Position numbers and translations under genes: made by a program
In this document: one piece after another, positions 12,017 through 22,575 of the stretch
Numbering within the stretch: position 1 is the first letter of the stretch
Layout: each line of letters opens with the position of its first letter
From: Phyto melanocephala
Lineage: Eukaryota; Arthropoda; Insecta; Diptera; Rhinophoridae
NCBI GenBank assembly: GCA_941918925.1
Contig: OW799233.1
Coordinates: 106,571,833-106,635,832 of the forward strand
Direction of reading: 5' to 3'
Length of the DNA: 64,000 bases
The notes under the pieces: generated by a model
What the model was told of the DNA's origin: nothing
Seen by the model: only the letters and a program-made list of their open reading frames with translations
Databases searched by the model: none

Positions 12017-12522
12017 AAAGGCCTTACTATATTATGCTTTTGCTGGCTTAAGCAAATGTGCGGATACATAAAATTAAATGTATGCAACTATATTGTACTT
12101 AAGAAACTTTTCGTCAAGTGTCATTTGCTTAGGCAAATTGCGAATCTGATTGTATTTTGCTTACGAAATTTGCTTTTAATTTGATTTGTAAACACTGTTG
12201 CATTATTTAGTACTTAATGTTGTCATTTTTTTTTTAAATTAGTGAAAAAATGTATAAATTTAATAGATGATAGTAAAATATTTTTACATTTTACACATTA
12301 AATAATAATTTTGTGACTATCAATATATTTAGGAAATTCAGAAATAAAACAGCTTTTGCAAAAGTAAAAATATTTGCAACTAATCATAGTAAGTATTTAA
12401 GTTTAAAAAGTACAATATATCCACCGACAAGTCTTCAAAAATTTTCTTAAGCATTTGAAAGACTTTTCATTGATTTTTGACAGTAGCTTAAGCCAGCAAA
12501 AGCATAATATAGTTAGGCCTTT
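12017..12522. mobile_element. Inverted-repeat element (MITE-like, 37-bp arms)
   Basis: The left arm 12017-12053 and the right arm 12486-12522 are inverted copies with one mismatch; the shared core includes ATATTATGCTTTTGCTGGC followed by TTAAGC. The interior (about 430 bp) is A/T-rich and non-coding, with further AGCAAA/TTTGCT-type words near 12050 and 12125-12175. No target duplication is obvious. Size and architecture fit a non-autonomous DNA transposon; superfamily unknown. Confidence 0.65.
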
Positions 12523-12547
12523 ACTTATGATTCGTAAGTATGTAAGG

Positions 12548-12756
12548 TGGACTTTAATAATGAAGTACTAAAATGGTTCGATAAGTTTACTCCAGAAAAA
12601 GTTATTATGGGAGAAACAAATTCAATAGTACCTCTTCTGGTGAAAATGCTTCCACACGAACAAACAAACTTTGAAGCAATAAGTAGTCCGTACAGAGCAC
12701 TAGCCAATGTGATTGAACTTAGATCACACAAAGATTCAAATATTTTCCATTTTTGA
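12548..12756 (+). CDS. Short open frame of unknown nature, possible exon or pseudogene scrap
   Basis: A 69-codon frame (MDFNNEVLKWFDKF at its start, SSPYRALANVIELRSHK near its end) directly beside the inverted-repeat element. Its composition is less A/T-skewed than the surroundings and the residue mix looks protein-like (helical, charged), unlike the low-complexity frames elsewhere. I do not recognise the family. It has no signal peptide, membrane segment or catalytic motif. It could be an exon or a captured gene fragment, or chance. No clear splice sites were verified. Confidence 0.25.
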
Positions 12757-14859
12757 TCTAAAGTATCAAAGATGAAAAATAAATTAAATGAGTTTATGTT
12801 CCCATAAATTTCAAGAATATAACGTCGAACGAGTTTTTATTTTTAAAACCTAACTAAAACAAAGAAACGAAAAAGAATACACGTTTCTACTGTTTCAAAT
12901 TTGATACGAACAAATATGATTTAGTGAAGTCAACAAATTATTGTTGTTTTAATTTTAAAATAACAGAAAATTTATTATCTAAAAGTATTTAATTAATAAA
13001 ATTTGTTAAATAAACGATCTCTACGTATGTACCTATGAATGTAATATTTAATAATTTTTGGATTTTTAATCACATTTTTGTTAAGTTTCTGTTTTTTTAT
13101 TGTAAATTTTTATAAACTTTTTTGTTAAGTTTATGTTTTTATTAATAAATATTAAAAAAATGGTACCGTCATGGCCTAAAAAGTACATTTTGTTTTCATA
13201 CTTGGTACAAATTCATAATAGCCATTTTCCTTCCCTGTTACATGCATTGACTGAAAATAAACAAACCAGCCAGTCACCCACAAGCTTTAAATCATAGAGG
13301 TCGTGTTGTTTAAGTTGCTATGTAAAATGTATATTTTTTTTATTATATATTTTCTAATGAGAGGGAGAGAGTACACTTACTCACCCATATAATTTCAAAT
13401 CCACTGGCATTTGCTGCCAAATGTATTTAAGCTGGTATAAAATTGTATACCAGGCTTCTACGACAACCTACTTAATGCTAAAATTGATAGTAATGAAAAA
13501 AGGACAGATATAAAGATAGACTGAAGTTAAAATCAACAAGTATATTTATAACCATATGATTATATTTTTCCTGCAGGGTAACACTGGACATAAACCTTAC
13601 CGCTTTTGTTGAGGTTTGTCTTTTAGTATTTCAACGAAGAATATTTAAGAAAATTTGTCATTTGTTCCAGTTGTGTTTAAAGCATTAATTAATTAAACAA
13701 AGATATATGATCCTTTAGTCATTTTGATGTAAGAGGGCTCCTCCCAAAAAAACAGACCTGGAAAGTAATACTTGCTTACGGTATGGAGCTCTTTTCAACT
13801 CTCCACTCTCTCTCTAGCTAAGAGGTCTGGGATACTACACACCAAACTCTTTAAATAAACGGAATCAGCATTCTGAAAAGACGCTGGATAGGTTTCTTTA
13901 TGGAAATCACTCGGTAATATTATCAGAACTGCCTTATAATTGAATAACAAAGGTCAAGCATGCAGTAAAATACCAGCTCATAGATACAAGAGGCAACACG
14001 AGGAATAATTCAGATCGACTGGATGCAGTTGTGCCGAAATAACTTTACAATGGCCCTATGTTCCTTATATGAGTTTTAGATATAAATATATATAGAGTAA
14101 AAACCGTTAATATTAAATAATCACAATAATATTTATAGTTGTTTTTTCGTTTCCGAAAAACAATTTCTTTTCCGTAAATATTAATAGAAATAAAAATAGC
14201 ATTATTGTGAAGAAAACTTAAGATTCGTAACAGTCGAATATTAAATAAAATTGCTAATTTTTTCGTGTTCATTCTGTTGCTTAAGTATACAAACAGCCAA
14301 CCAAATTTAAATGTTCCAAATAAGATTTAAAGTTTTAAGAAATTGCTTAAATTAAAACAAAACTAAATGCAATAAATTTCAGATAATGTTTACAAACATT
14401 CGTTCTAACAACTTTTTGGTTCATTCATTATTTCCAAAAAATATATGTTTATTCATTTGAGAATCTATTGTTTTATGTTTTCTTTTATTTTTTGTTGTTG
14501 TTGTTACTTTTTCAACAGTTTAGTCTAAATAAAATACAAATTAAATGTAAAATTGCAGTAAAAAAAGTGTTACAAAATCGTATTGAAATGGATTTTTCTA
14601 TTTTCAGCATTATTATTTTCTCTACGACTACTTACCAAAATAAATCTATATAATATACAACTAAGTTAAAAAATAAAAACAACTAACACATTTGCAAAAA
14701 CACATATGTATGTATGTCAGCAATAATATTGTTATTGGGTTATTTTATATAAATGTTTGTACGTAGTTTTACGTATGTATGTACTTATACAAGTGTTTGT
14801 ATAAATATTTGTATATCTATATTTGCTAGTTGATAAATGCAGCAAATTAACAAAATGGC
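12757..14859. other. AT-rich DNA without recognised genes
   Basis: No long frame or repeat family shared with the window. A slightly richer patch (13735-14050) has no coding signal I can identify. Confidence 0.5.
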
Positions 14860-15200
14860 TTATTGGCGCCAAAATATCTAAAAAGCATCATGACAACGAA
14901 CAGTGGCAAAGTAGCAGCGACTGTAGCACTCTTTGTCGCTACTAGAGTCGATATTTAGAGAGATGGTAGAGTAGACAGAAACATCTGTCTCAAGTAAGTA
15001 AAAGTTAGCTTCAGCAGCACTTTTTACTAATATGTATAAGTAAGTGAAAAATTATCTACTCGCTATACAATGACAACAACAAAAACATATTTTACTTCTT
15101 TTACACGGAAGTCGGCATCATGTCGTCATGTTGGCAGCAGTTTGCCAGTTTGCTACTCAAACATATTTGACGCCGTTCCAAATTAGCCCTTCCGAAACTA
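14860..15200. other. Locally GC-richer patch, function unknown
   Basis: A short stretch that stands out from the A/T background: GGCTTATTGGCGCC near 14856, then GTAGCAGCGACTGTAGC and, partly inverted, TTTGTCGCTACT near 14935. It contains CATCATGTCGTCATG near 15117. It may be a regulatory region or the relic of an inverted-repeat element. No TATA-box plus transcript evidence can be drawn from sequence alone. Confidence 0.25.
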
Positions 15201-15669
15201 AAAACAAATCTGAAACAAAAAAAAAAAATCTGAAACCTAAAACTAAAAAAGGAACCTAAAGAAGAAGAAGAAAAAAATTAAACGAAGAAATTAAAAAGCA
15301 AAAATGAAGAAAAGCTAAAAATGGTTGTCATTGTGTTAATTGCTACACAAAACAGAGAGGCGTAAACCCGTTAGAAATGCTGAATAACAATAATAATTAA
15401 TAGTTTTAAATTAAGTAGTACAACGTTACGTTTGTAAATCTTTTTGTTTTTAATTTTTAAGAAGATAAACAAGGAATAAAATAAAGCTTAAATGTTAAAG
15501 AAGAAAATTTTCTTAGAAACAGAGAATTTAAAAATAATCTTGTACAAAAATCGAATTTAACAGATATTATGTGGCAATGAAGAATTTTATTTATTTTTGT
15601 TTTAAAAAAGATACAACAATATATTGTTTTTATTTATTCGAGCTTAAGATCACTTTTTTTATAAAAATT
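15201..15669. other. AT-rich spacer beside the Penelope-like element
   Basis: A-rich sequence with no gene. The exact 3' boundary of the neighbouring element is not fixed. Confidence 0.4.
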
Positions 15670-15675
15670 ATTTTT

Positions 15676-15722
15676 TTATTCCGATATTTCACTACCACAT
15701 TGGGTAGCTTCTTCAGGGAAAG
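15676..15722 (-). ncRNA. Hammerhead-like motif in the Penelope-like 3' repeat
   Basis: On the minus strand: TTTCC, then CTGAAGA (15716-15710), an unpaired A, GCTACC, loop CAATGT, GGTAGT, then GAAATATC ending at 15683, then GGAAT. GCTACC pairs with GGTAGT (one G-U) as stem II; TTCC pairs with GGAA as stem I; the short AUAU would be a minimal stem III. CUGANGA and GAAA are the hammerhead core and AUC a permitted cleavage triplet. Minimal hammerheads with very short stem III are known from terminal repeats of Penelope-like elements, where they process the element RNA, possibly as dimers. The extra A at stem II is atypical of the textbook core. Confidence 0.65.
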
Positions 15723-15774
15723 TTTATACAATTTATAACAATTAACAATTAAAATATTAAAATTGTTCAAAAAC

Positions 15775-15850
15775 AAATTTTTTAAAAATGGCGGGAAAAT
15801 TTTTTGTTTACATTTAAAATAACAAACGAAAATTCAAATACATACATATA
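15775..15850. repeat. Direct repeat, left copy (Penelope-like 3' region)
   Basis: The block GGCGGGAAAATT...CATTTAAAATA...AAATACATACATAT recurs at about 16428-16505 in the same orientation with roughly 75-80% identity by eye. The pair flanks the MITE at 15853-16384, suggesting an older tandem duplication in the element's 3' region into which the MITE later jumped. Confidence 0.6.
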
Positions 15851-16392
15851 TCCAAGGCGAATTCAATATCAGGTGATATCATCCCTGCAACAAACACAAA
15901 AAGGCCAAGAGAATGTCAAAACACAAAAAAACAAATTTTTTGTTTACTTTTAATTAAAATTTTATTTTTATAAATTTACGCGAACATTTTTAAAAAAAAT
16001 AAGTATTTTTAATTTATTACAAAATTTGTGCCAGTTTATATCACATATTTGTGTTTTATATCACATTTTTCACAATTTTCACAACTTTAAATCACTAGGA
16101 CAAACACAACGGAAATTTTGCATTTTCTGAATTAAAAACATTACAAATGTTGTTTATTCAAATTATAATATGTGTTTAACTTATTTTCCAATAAGTTATT
16201 GCACAAATATTTGTATTTTTTAAAATTTTTCACACAAATTTTACCACTTTTATAAAAATTTTCAATTAACGCACATAAAAATTAATTTAAATGTAAACAA
16301 ACTTTGACATTGTGCCGTAAAAATAAAACGAGCAAAAAACAATCAGCTGGCTTCTTAACATCACCTAATGTTGAATTCGCCTTGCATATATC
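15845..16392. mobile_element. hAT-type MITE with 8-bp target duplication
   Basis: The element 15853-16384 has inverted ends CAAGGCGAATTCAA and TTGAATTCGCCTTG, with similarity continuing inward (ATCAGGTGA against TCACCTAAT). It is flanked on both sides by the identical 8-mer CATATATC (15845-15852 and 16385-16392). An 8-bp target duplication is the hallmark of hAT transposons. The interior is A/T-rich, non-coding and has further mutually inverted words. It sits in the Penelope-like 3' region and so is younger than that copy. Confidence 0.85.
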
Positions 16393-16427
16393 ATAAAAAA
16401 TATTTTTGTCAACAGTTTTACAATTTT

Positions 16428-16505
16428 TTCAAAAAAAGGCGGGAAAATTATTTTGTCAACATTTAAAATATTGTACAAACAAAAATTTAAATACATACAT
16501 ATAAA
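16428..16505. repeat. Direct repeat, right copy (Penelope-like 3' region)
   Basis: Partner of the block at 15775-15850, sharing GGCGGGAAAATT and AAATACATACATAT. Just inside it a small tandem duplication (ATTATACAAACAAAAAATACAG-like, about 16535-16580) is also seen. Confidence 0.6.
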
Positions 16506-16633
16506 ATATTACAAATTACAAAACCTTTTCAAATATTATACAAACAAAAAATACAGATATTATACAAACAAAAAATACAGATGCATATAATATAATTATA
16601 TTAAAACTAACTAACTAAAAAACTAACATAGTT

Positions 16634-17677
16634 CTAGACCTTATTAACTAATAGCCTATAATTCTGTGCAACATTAGCTGTATCAGTCTTATAATTAATT
16701 CTTTGTGTATACGGTACTTTTATAATTTGCAACATTTCCAATATATATCTACGTCTATAGTTATTCTCTGTATTTAAAACTGTTGTGTTTTCAAAATCAG
16801 GATAATGCTTGGAATTAGTGCAGTGTAATGATAATGCAGTTTTTTGTGCAGTTGTTGTGTTCCTGTTTTTTTGGTCTGACTTATGTCCAGCTAACCTAGT
16901 TTTAAGTTTATTTTTCGTTGTACCTACATATACCTTATCACAATTTTCATTATTATTACCACTACATGGTATTTTATAAACTAAATTAGACCTATCGAAT
17001 TTATCTATTCTATCTTCCGTTTTACTAAATAATCTACCTAATGTGTTATACATTTTATGGGCCATTGTGTATTTCCTACTGTCATAAATCTGAGATTTCT
17101 CCAGTCTTTCAGATAAAAGAGGAACATAAGTTACTGAATTATGAATTTTAGGTTCAATAATAGTTCTTGCATCTAAATTGTCCTGTCTTTTAAATTGACT
17201 TATCAATCTACAAATCAACTGGGTCGGATAATTATTATCAATTAAAATATTCTTAATATTCTCTATATTCTTTCTATGAAATACCTTATCACTAATCTTC
17301 AAAATTCTCTCAATTAGATTTCTTGCTGTATTTATGATAATTCTCTTCGGGTGTTTTGAATAATAATTAATGATTCTTCCAGAAGACGTGGGCTTCTGGT
17401 ACCAATCCATTAATAATTGTTCACCCTTTCTTATTACTAATGTATCTAAATAAGGAATTTTCGAGTTACATTCTTTTTCAATAGTAAATTTTATATTATC
17501 ATGAAAAGAATTGAAAGTTGTTAATAAATCATCAACAATTTGATTAGGAACAATCAAAAATAAATCATCAACATATTTCGTAATTATTTTTGGTTCCATA
17601 TCTAATTTTCCAATACAACAGTCTAATAATTTCTCCATAACAATATCTGCTATAATAGGAGAAGCTGGAGATCCCAT
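16634..17677 (-). pseudogene. Penelope-like RT C-terminal part plus GIY-YIG endonuclease
   Basis: 347 residues open from MGSPASPIIADIVME, the conserved RT block after KGLP, through KYVDDLFLIVPN (catalytic YVDD, about residue 35), a thumb region, a linker with WYQKPTSSGRIINYYSKHPK, then the endonuclease: NLVYKIPCSGNN (GIY-like strand), KVYVGTTKNKLKTRLAGHK (YIG-like strand with the conserved Arg and His) and, near the end, a Glu/Arg-rich helix. The endonuclease nicks target DNA; the RT copies the RNA there. The Met at 17677 is internal: the true frame continues upstream past a TAG into the next piece. Family, order and length fit a full Penelope-like C-terminal half. Confidence 0.92.
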
Positions 17678-17689
17678 AGGAAGCCCTTT

Positions 17690-18337
17690 CTATTGTATAT
17701 ATATCCTATTATTATATCTGAAATATCTATTATCGATTATACAAAATTTCAGAATACGTAGAAAAAGATTCCTATCTATCATTGTATATTCCTCTATCAA
17801 TTCCCATTTTTCGTTTATAATATCTAAAGCTACGTCTATTGGTATACTTGGAAATAAAGATACAACATCAAGTGAAATTAACTTTTCACTATCTTGTGTC
17901 TTCAAGTTCCGTATTTTTTCTCTAAATTGTAAAGAATTCTTTACATTATATTTAGAGTTTTCAGTTAACTTCTTTAGAATATTTGTAATATATCTACAAA
18001 GTTCATAAGATGGTGAGTTAACAAAAGAACATATTGGTCTCAAAGGAAATTGTTCCTTATGAATTTTTGGTACACCATATAATCTAGGAGCTGTAGATAC
18101 ATTAGTTTTCAATTTGTTTTTCTCCAAAGATGTAATAATCTTCAATTTAAAAAGATCCTCAACTAAACTATTATTCATAGTTTGTAACTTTGTTGTTGGA
18201 TCCTTATCTAATAATCGGTATGTGGTAATATCACCCACAATGTCATTCATCCTCAAATTATAATCACACCTATTCATTGCCACAGTAGTATTACCCTTGT
18301 CCGCATTCAAAATAAGTAGGTCCTTATTGCCCTTCAA
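17690..18337 (-). pseudogene. Penelope-like RT N-terminal part, ended by TAG
   Basis: 215 residues with Penelope RT motifs in order: LLILNADKGNTTVAMNR (about residues 7-23), TAPRLYGVPKIHKEQFPLRP (about 82-101) and LISLDVVSLFPSIPIDVA (first catalytic Asp, about 153-170). It ends NNRIYIQ then TAG at 17692-17690, and the next in-frame codons are KGLP and MGSPASP of the downstream piece. So one nonsense change splits an otherwise continuous RT. The upstream end at 18337 is an internal Met; homologous text continues to about 18363 in this frame. Confidence 0.92.
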
Positions 18338-18363
18338 AAATTTATCAGTCCTATTAACCTTAT

Positions 18364-18680
18364 CTAATAATCCCTATTTGTCAATCGTTCCCTATTCAAA
18401 TGATTATCAATTATACCTGTAAATTTATTCCTCGCAATTTCCTGTTCCTCTTTTTCTGTCAGTGTCTGTATAAAATCCTCACCATCTGCAATAACATTCA
18501 TAATTGGAAAATTATCCCTTTTAACTGGTAGTGCATGTTTCTTTCCTAAAGAAAGAACCCACTGTACATCAGTCGGGATATCAACGTCTGATTTGTTCAC
18601 AAACCATTTCCTATTTTGTCTAATACCTAGGTCTTTTTTATGTTGACTATTGAATTTCCGTAACAATAAGTGTGTTTTTT
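18364..18680 (-). pseudogene. Penelope-like N-terminal region, proximal piece
   Basis: From the Family A junction the frame reads THLLLRKFNSQHKKDLGIR, then NKSDVDIPTDVQWVLSLG and KKHALPVKRDNFPI, the conserved pre-RT block of Penelope-like proteins, down to ERLTNRDY and a stop at 18364. The next piece (from 18363) is in another frame, so a small indel lies near 18364-18370. The first few residues of the open frame beyond 18680 come from the inserted repeat and are not part of the protein. Confidence 0.85.
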
Positions 18681-19421
18681 TTATACCCTTCACACAGTGA
18701 AAAAGGGTATATATAGGTTTGTCATTCCGTGTGAAATTTCTACAATTTTCATTTCCGACCCCATAAAGTATATATTTTTTGAAAGCTTATGAATAGGGAA
18801 GTCGATTAAGCCCTGTCAGTCTGTCCGTCTGTCCGTCTGACCGTCTGTCCGTGTGTATGTTGAAATCAACTTTTTGAAGCCCCCCGACATAGGTTGGACC
18901 CGGGTAAGGTATTAAAATATCAGAAATGTTCGGGAGCAGATCGGTATTGAAAATCAGAAACATCGGTACATAAACAACTGAGATATGAGCAAAAACCCAC
19001 GACCACCTCGATTTTCTTTTCACAAAAACAACATTACAACAACAACATACATACATACAAACGTGTATACTGGTTAGGGAAAACGTGGCATCAAATCCCA
19101 GCTGAGCCAAAAAAAATTTTTTTTTAATTTTTTAAAAATTTTTTTTTTAATTTTTTTTTTAATTTTTTTTTTATTTTTTATTTAATATATTATATATATT
19201 TTTATTATTATTTTTTTTTAATTTTTTTTTTTTTTAATATTTTTTTATTTTTTTTTTTTAATTTTTTTTTTAATTTTTTTTTTTAAATTTTTTTTTTATT
19301 TTATTTTTTTTTTTTTTGTTTTTTTTTACCATACATACGTGAATTTACTGTTATTGCATGACTACACGTTGTGAAGGGTATATAAGATTCGGCACGGCCG
19401 AATATAGCGCTTTTACTTGTT
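18681..19421 (+). repeat. Family A repeat inserted in the Penelope-like ORF
   Basis: Begins TATACCCTTCACACAGTG and ends with GTGAAGGGTATATAAG, the hairpin TTCGGCACGGCCGAA and CTTTTACTTGTTT. It splits the Penelope-like coding sequence between the Phe-Lys and Thr-His codons. The reconstructed empty site has four T residues at the junction, and both sides of the insert show a T run, so any target duplication is TTTT or shorter. Internally: a GTCTGTCCGTCTGTCCG tract (about 18820), a tRNA-like segment (19062-19108), a poly-A/T stretch (19110-19320), then the terminal hairpin. No transposase is encoded. Confidence 0.88.
19062..19108 (+). other. tRNA-like segment in Family A
   Basis: The segment CGTGTATACTGGTTAGGG, AAACGTGGCATC(A/G)AATCCC, AGCTGAGCCA is followed by an A/T tract. 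TGGTTAGAG resembles a box A and ATCGAATCCC (as in the 33.8- and 55.0-kb copies) resembles box B; the trailing GCCA echoes a tRNA end. It recurs at 33810-33853 and, inverted, at 55008-55050. It could be a captured tRNA/SINE piece, or coincidence. Confidence 0.35.
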
Positions 19422-19545
19422 TTAAACCATATCACTCTTATTGAAAACCCTTTCACATAGCTTAAGGCTTGGTCTTGATAATATGTATATCCGACACCAT
19501 TTAATTTCACATTTGCAGTATTTACAAAAACTTTTTAACTTCTGT
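19421..19545 (-). pseudogene. Penelope-like N-terminal region, distal piece
   Basis: On the minus strand this reads MKLNGVGYTYYQDQALSY, then VKGFSIRVIWFK at the Family A junction, which would join THLLLRKF of the next piece. Upstream, related text continues to about 19600 (FYEGMVIPPKIKTMDY) with a stop between. The real start of the protein is not identified. The piece shows that the element extended beyond the insertion and lets the insertion site be placed to within a few bases. Confidence 0.7.
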
Positions 19546-19624
19546 AATCCATTGTTTTAATTTTGGGTGGGATAACCATTCCTTCATAAAATTTGGGAAA
19601 ATTTTGTTTATTTTTCTTAAACTT

Positions 19625-22509
19625 TTATTATTTATTTATTAAATACACATGCTTGGTTGGTTTTTTTATTGATTGATTGTTTGTTTGTTTATGTAATATT
19701 TTAAAGAGGTTCCAATAGATGCAATTTTTTTAGTTAAAAAACATTGTTTTATAGAAGCATTTTTCACTGTTTAGGAAACGAAACAACAACACTTAAAAGC
19801 TAAAAACAAAAAATGGCTAAAACAAATCTAGGAATGGCTAAAAAAATAGCTTATAGCTCAATGCAGATTTTCCTAGCTAAGCGTGTTCAAAAATAGCTAA
19901 ATCTAGCCATAAAATAGCTAAATTGGCAACACTGGTTACAGCAGATGACAATAATTTGCCGTAAAAAAGCAAAGATTGTCGATTTCAATTGTAGTCATAT
20001 ATATGATTATTGAATGATACTTTAATTAAATATAATAATAATAACAAGTAACCATTATAAGTTTTAACCATAATCAAACAATTCAATCATAGTATGTTGC
20101 TCTACGATTATGGTTACCACAACCATATATTTTCTTTGCGTGCAGGTATTATATAAACAGTTTGAGCTCTCGAACCAGGTGCTCGTGCATGGACCGAGAT
20201 ATAAATATATGGTTAATTCTTACATAAGTATTGTGCTTTCACCCAAGAACGATGACTGGGTGAATAAAATCAACCTAGTATAATACTTTTGACAGATATC
20301 GTGTTCAACACCGATGTTGACGTTTGTCCAATGACGTATTTATAACATATAAACAGAATGTTTACTTTGGTGTTCAGTGTGGCTCGTTCTTCTTAAATCA
20401 CATCCATATTGTTCAGTTCTGGGAATGGTTGCTATTATCAGGGATCGGTTCCCTAGTATTGAACAATGGTAATGCTGTTCCAAAATATGTATAAAAAATT
20501 AAAGTTTTTTTTTAAATCTACTAAGCAAACAAATGAACAGTTTTATTTTCTACGGATAGTGTCGTAAGTAGCGATTAAAAAATTTACTATTTTTAAGACG
20601 GCTTAATGCTGAACTTCAATAAGAAATAAATTGCCTTTTTTTGACAAATTGACAAACTAGTGTTGTTTAATTGGTTATTGAACCAGCTACAGATTCTGCT
20701 ACAACAATAAAGATATTACACATTCCCAGAATTGTTTTCCCCCAGAATTTGAAAAACTTTACTTATTAAATTTAATATAAAAGTAACTCAGTTTAATTTT
20801 TGCCTCCGTAGAAAAAATGTTTTATGCTTTTGCCACTCTCAGAAAAAAACTTGTATCTACGCTAATGATCATACATCGCTTAATATGGTAAAAATGTTAA
20901 AAACTTAAAAGCGCTGCTTAAGCTTATAACTTGCAGCTGTAATTTGACAAAAGCTAAAAAAACTAATAAAATAAAAATGTTATTACTTAATCTTATCACG
21001 AACCATATTTTTATATTATTTTTTTAATAAAAAAATATCGAAATTTTTGTTTAAATATTTGGAAAACTATTCTAAAACTTTTTCATAACTAAGAAATTTT
21101 TTGAAACTGAGAAATTTGTTGACAGTTTGTCTATCAATAATATTTCGGTTATCGATGTTCTCTATAAGATCATTTGATTAAGAGAGATTTCATTTATGGG
21201 TAAGTGGTTGAAAGTCCTTCCTTGTTAGATTAAATTAGTACAGTTTTGAAGCATTAAAATTTAATTAAACTTATTCTATAAAATATATATATAAGATTTC
21301 TTTAACGTTGTTGTTCACATTTGATTTATTCTAGTCATGAAATATGTATTAAATACTTATACTAACAACTCTGTCATATATATTTTTATGTTTTCTGTTG
21401 TTGTGCCTTTTGTTTTTATTGAATTTTAAATATTTATACCTAAACGCTAAAGGTCAATTAAGCCTAATTAAATCAAATACAATGTAGTTTGTTTTCATTA
21501 TCTATTAATTTATTTTCAACTCAACATTTGTGCACAAATTAGATAAACACACGTAGAACAACAAGAATACTAAAGAAAATAAAATAAAAAGGCTTTTAGT
21601 TTAGAATATTTCTTAATTAATAATTAATGTTAATGAAAAAGCTTTTCATTGTAAAGCGGACATGAGTAAAACTTTCTTTTAATTTTTAATTTACTTTAAA
21701 TAAAATTGATTTTAAGTAGGATTAAAATTTTTTTAAACATTGAAAAGTGTTGCAGTGAGTGAATGTGATTTTGTTAAATAAAACTTTTGTTGAAATATAA
21801 TTATTTAGTTGTGCAAAAACTACAGTAAGTAACAGCTCGAAAAAGTTTAGCAGAATGGTGTCATATTGATACCCAGTATTATAAACAAATGTAGGTATGT
21901 ATGTACATATGTATGTATGTATGTATGCATGGATTATGTGGTTGTGTAATTTAGTGAATTAGTTTACACTTGTACCCCATTTCCTATAAATGAATCAATA
22001 ACAGTTTAACAAAAGAACAACAGCATGCTGTATACAAAAGAAAAAAAAAAAAAAAAGAAAAAATATATAAACAATTATAAAGGACATGCTATTTTAAGGC
22101 TTAACGCATATAGGGATATTTAAAAGGGGAATACAGTTGTTTATACAAAGGCTATGCTAAATGTATGCTTTAAAGAATTGCAATAATATCACAAACAAAT
22201 AAATAGTTGGGGTAAATAACACCTGAGGCATAATTTCACAGATTAAGTACACTTCCCTACACATACACACGCCACACATTCACACCACACATTCACACCT
22301 ACACTCTAGAAATACCCTATAACCCAACTGCAACACCTTTACGCACACTACCACAGACACATTCCTAAAATTAAATGCCTACTCGAAGTTAAAAGTTCAG
22401 GCCATCTAAAAGACCTGAGTACTTGCCCTTTTCTTTCAGACTTTAAAATTGTTTATAGCCTTCTAGAAAGCACCTTATGTTTTAAGAAATATGAGACCAA
22501 ATATAAGTA
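19625..22509. other. AT-rich DNA; possible hAT-like end near 19780-19935
   Basis: Near 19932 the minus strand begins CAGTGTTGCCAATTTAGC followed by repeated TAGCTATTTT-like words back to about 19790. CAGTGTTGCC is a common start of hAT-type non-autonomous elements, but no partner end was found. The remainder has (GTAT)n near 21895-21930 and an A-rich run near 22035. No gene is visible. Confidence 0.35.
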
Positions 22510-22575
22510 CCTCGGTGGTCTGGTCAGTAGTGTGTTACTCTGCTAATTTGGGGTTGCGTTCTCGATACCTCCTAT
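22510..22575 (+). other. tRNA-derived SINE-like relic
   Basis: GGTGGTCTGGTCAGTAGTG, then TGTTACTCTGCTAATTTGGG, then GTTCTCGATACCTCC. The last word is a box B (GTTCGAtaCC) with a two-base insertion, and the first part resembles a tRNA D-arm region. It is not a functional tRNA: no acceptor stem pairing was found. It may be the head of a decayed SINE; the (ACAC)-rich stretch at 22255-22305 lies upstream and is not clearly part of it. Confidence 0.35.

Larger units (their letters stand above)
15670..19620 (-). mobile_element. Penelope-like element, decayed and multiply interrupted
   Basis: Reading right to left: an N-terminal region (about 19545-19421), a Family A insertion (19421-18681), the rest of the N-terminal region (18680-18364), the RT (18337 down to about 17300), a linker, a C-terminal GIY-YIG endonuclease (about 17000-16700), the stop at 16634, then a 3' part with a hAT-type MITE and a hammerhead-like motif (15722-15676). 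An RT fused to GIY-YIG is diagnostic of Penelope-like elements. Inactivating lesions: one in-frame TAG (17690-17692), a frameshift near 18364, the Family A insertion and probably more upstream. The reading frame is otherwise well kept, so decay is moderate. Confidence 0.9.

Noticed and set aside
22255..22305. Telomere-like or subtelomeric (ACACC)n repeat
   Set aside because: Only a short irregular CA-rich run; flies do not use such telomeric repeats and no array is present.
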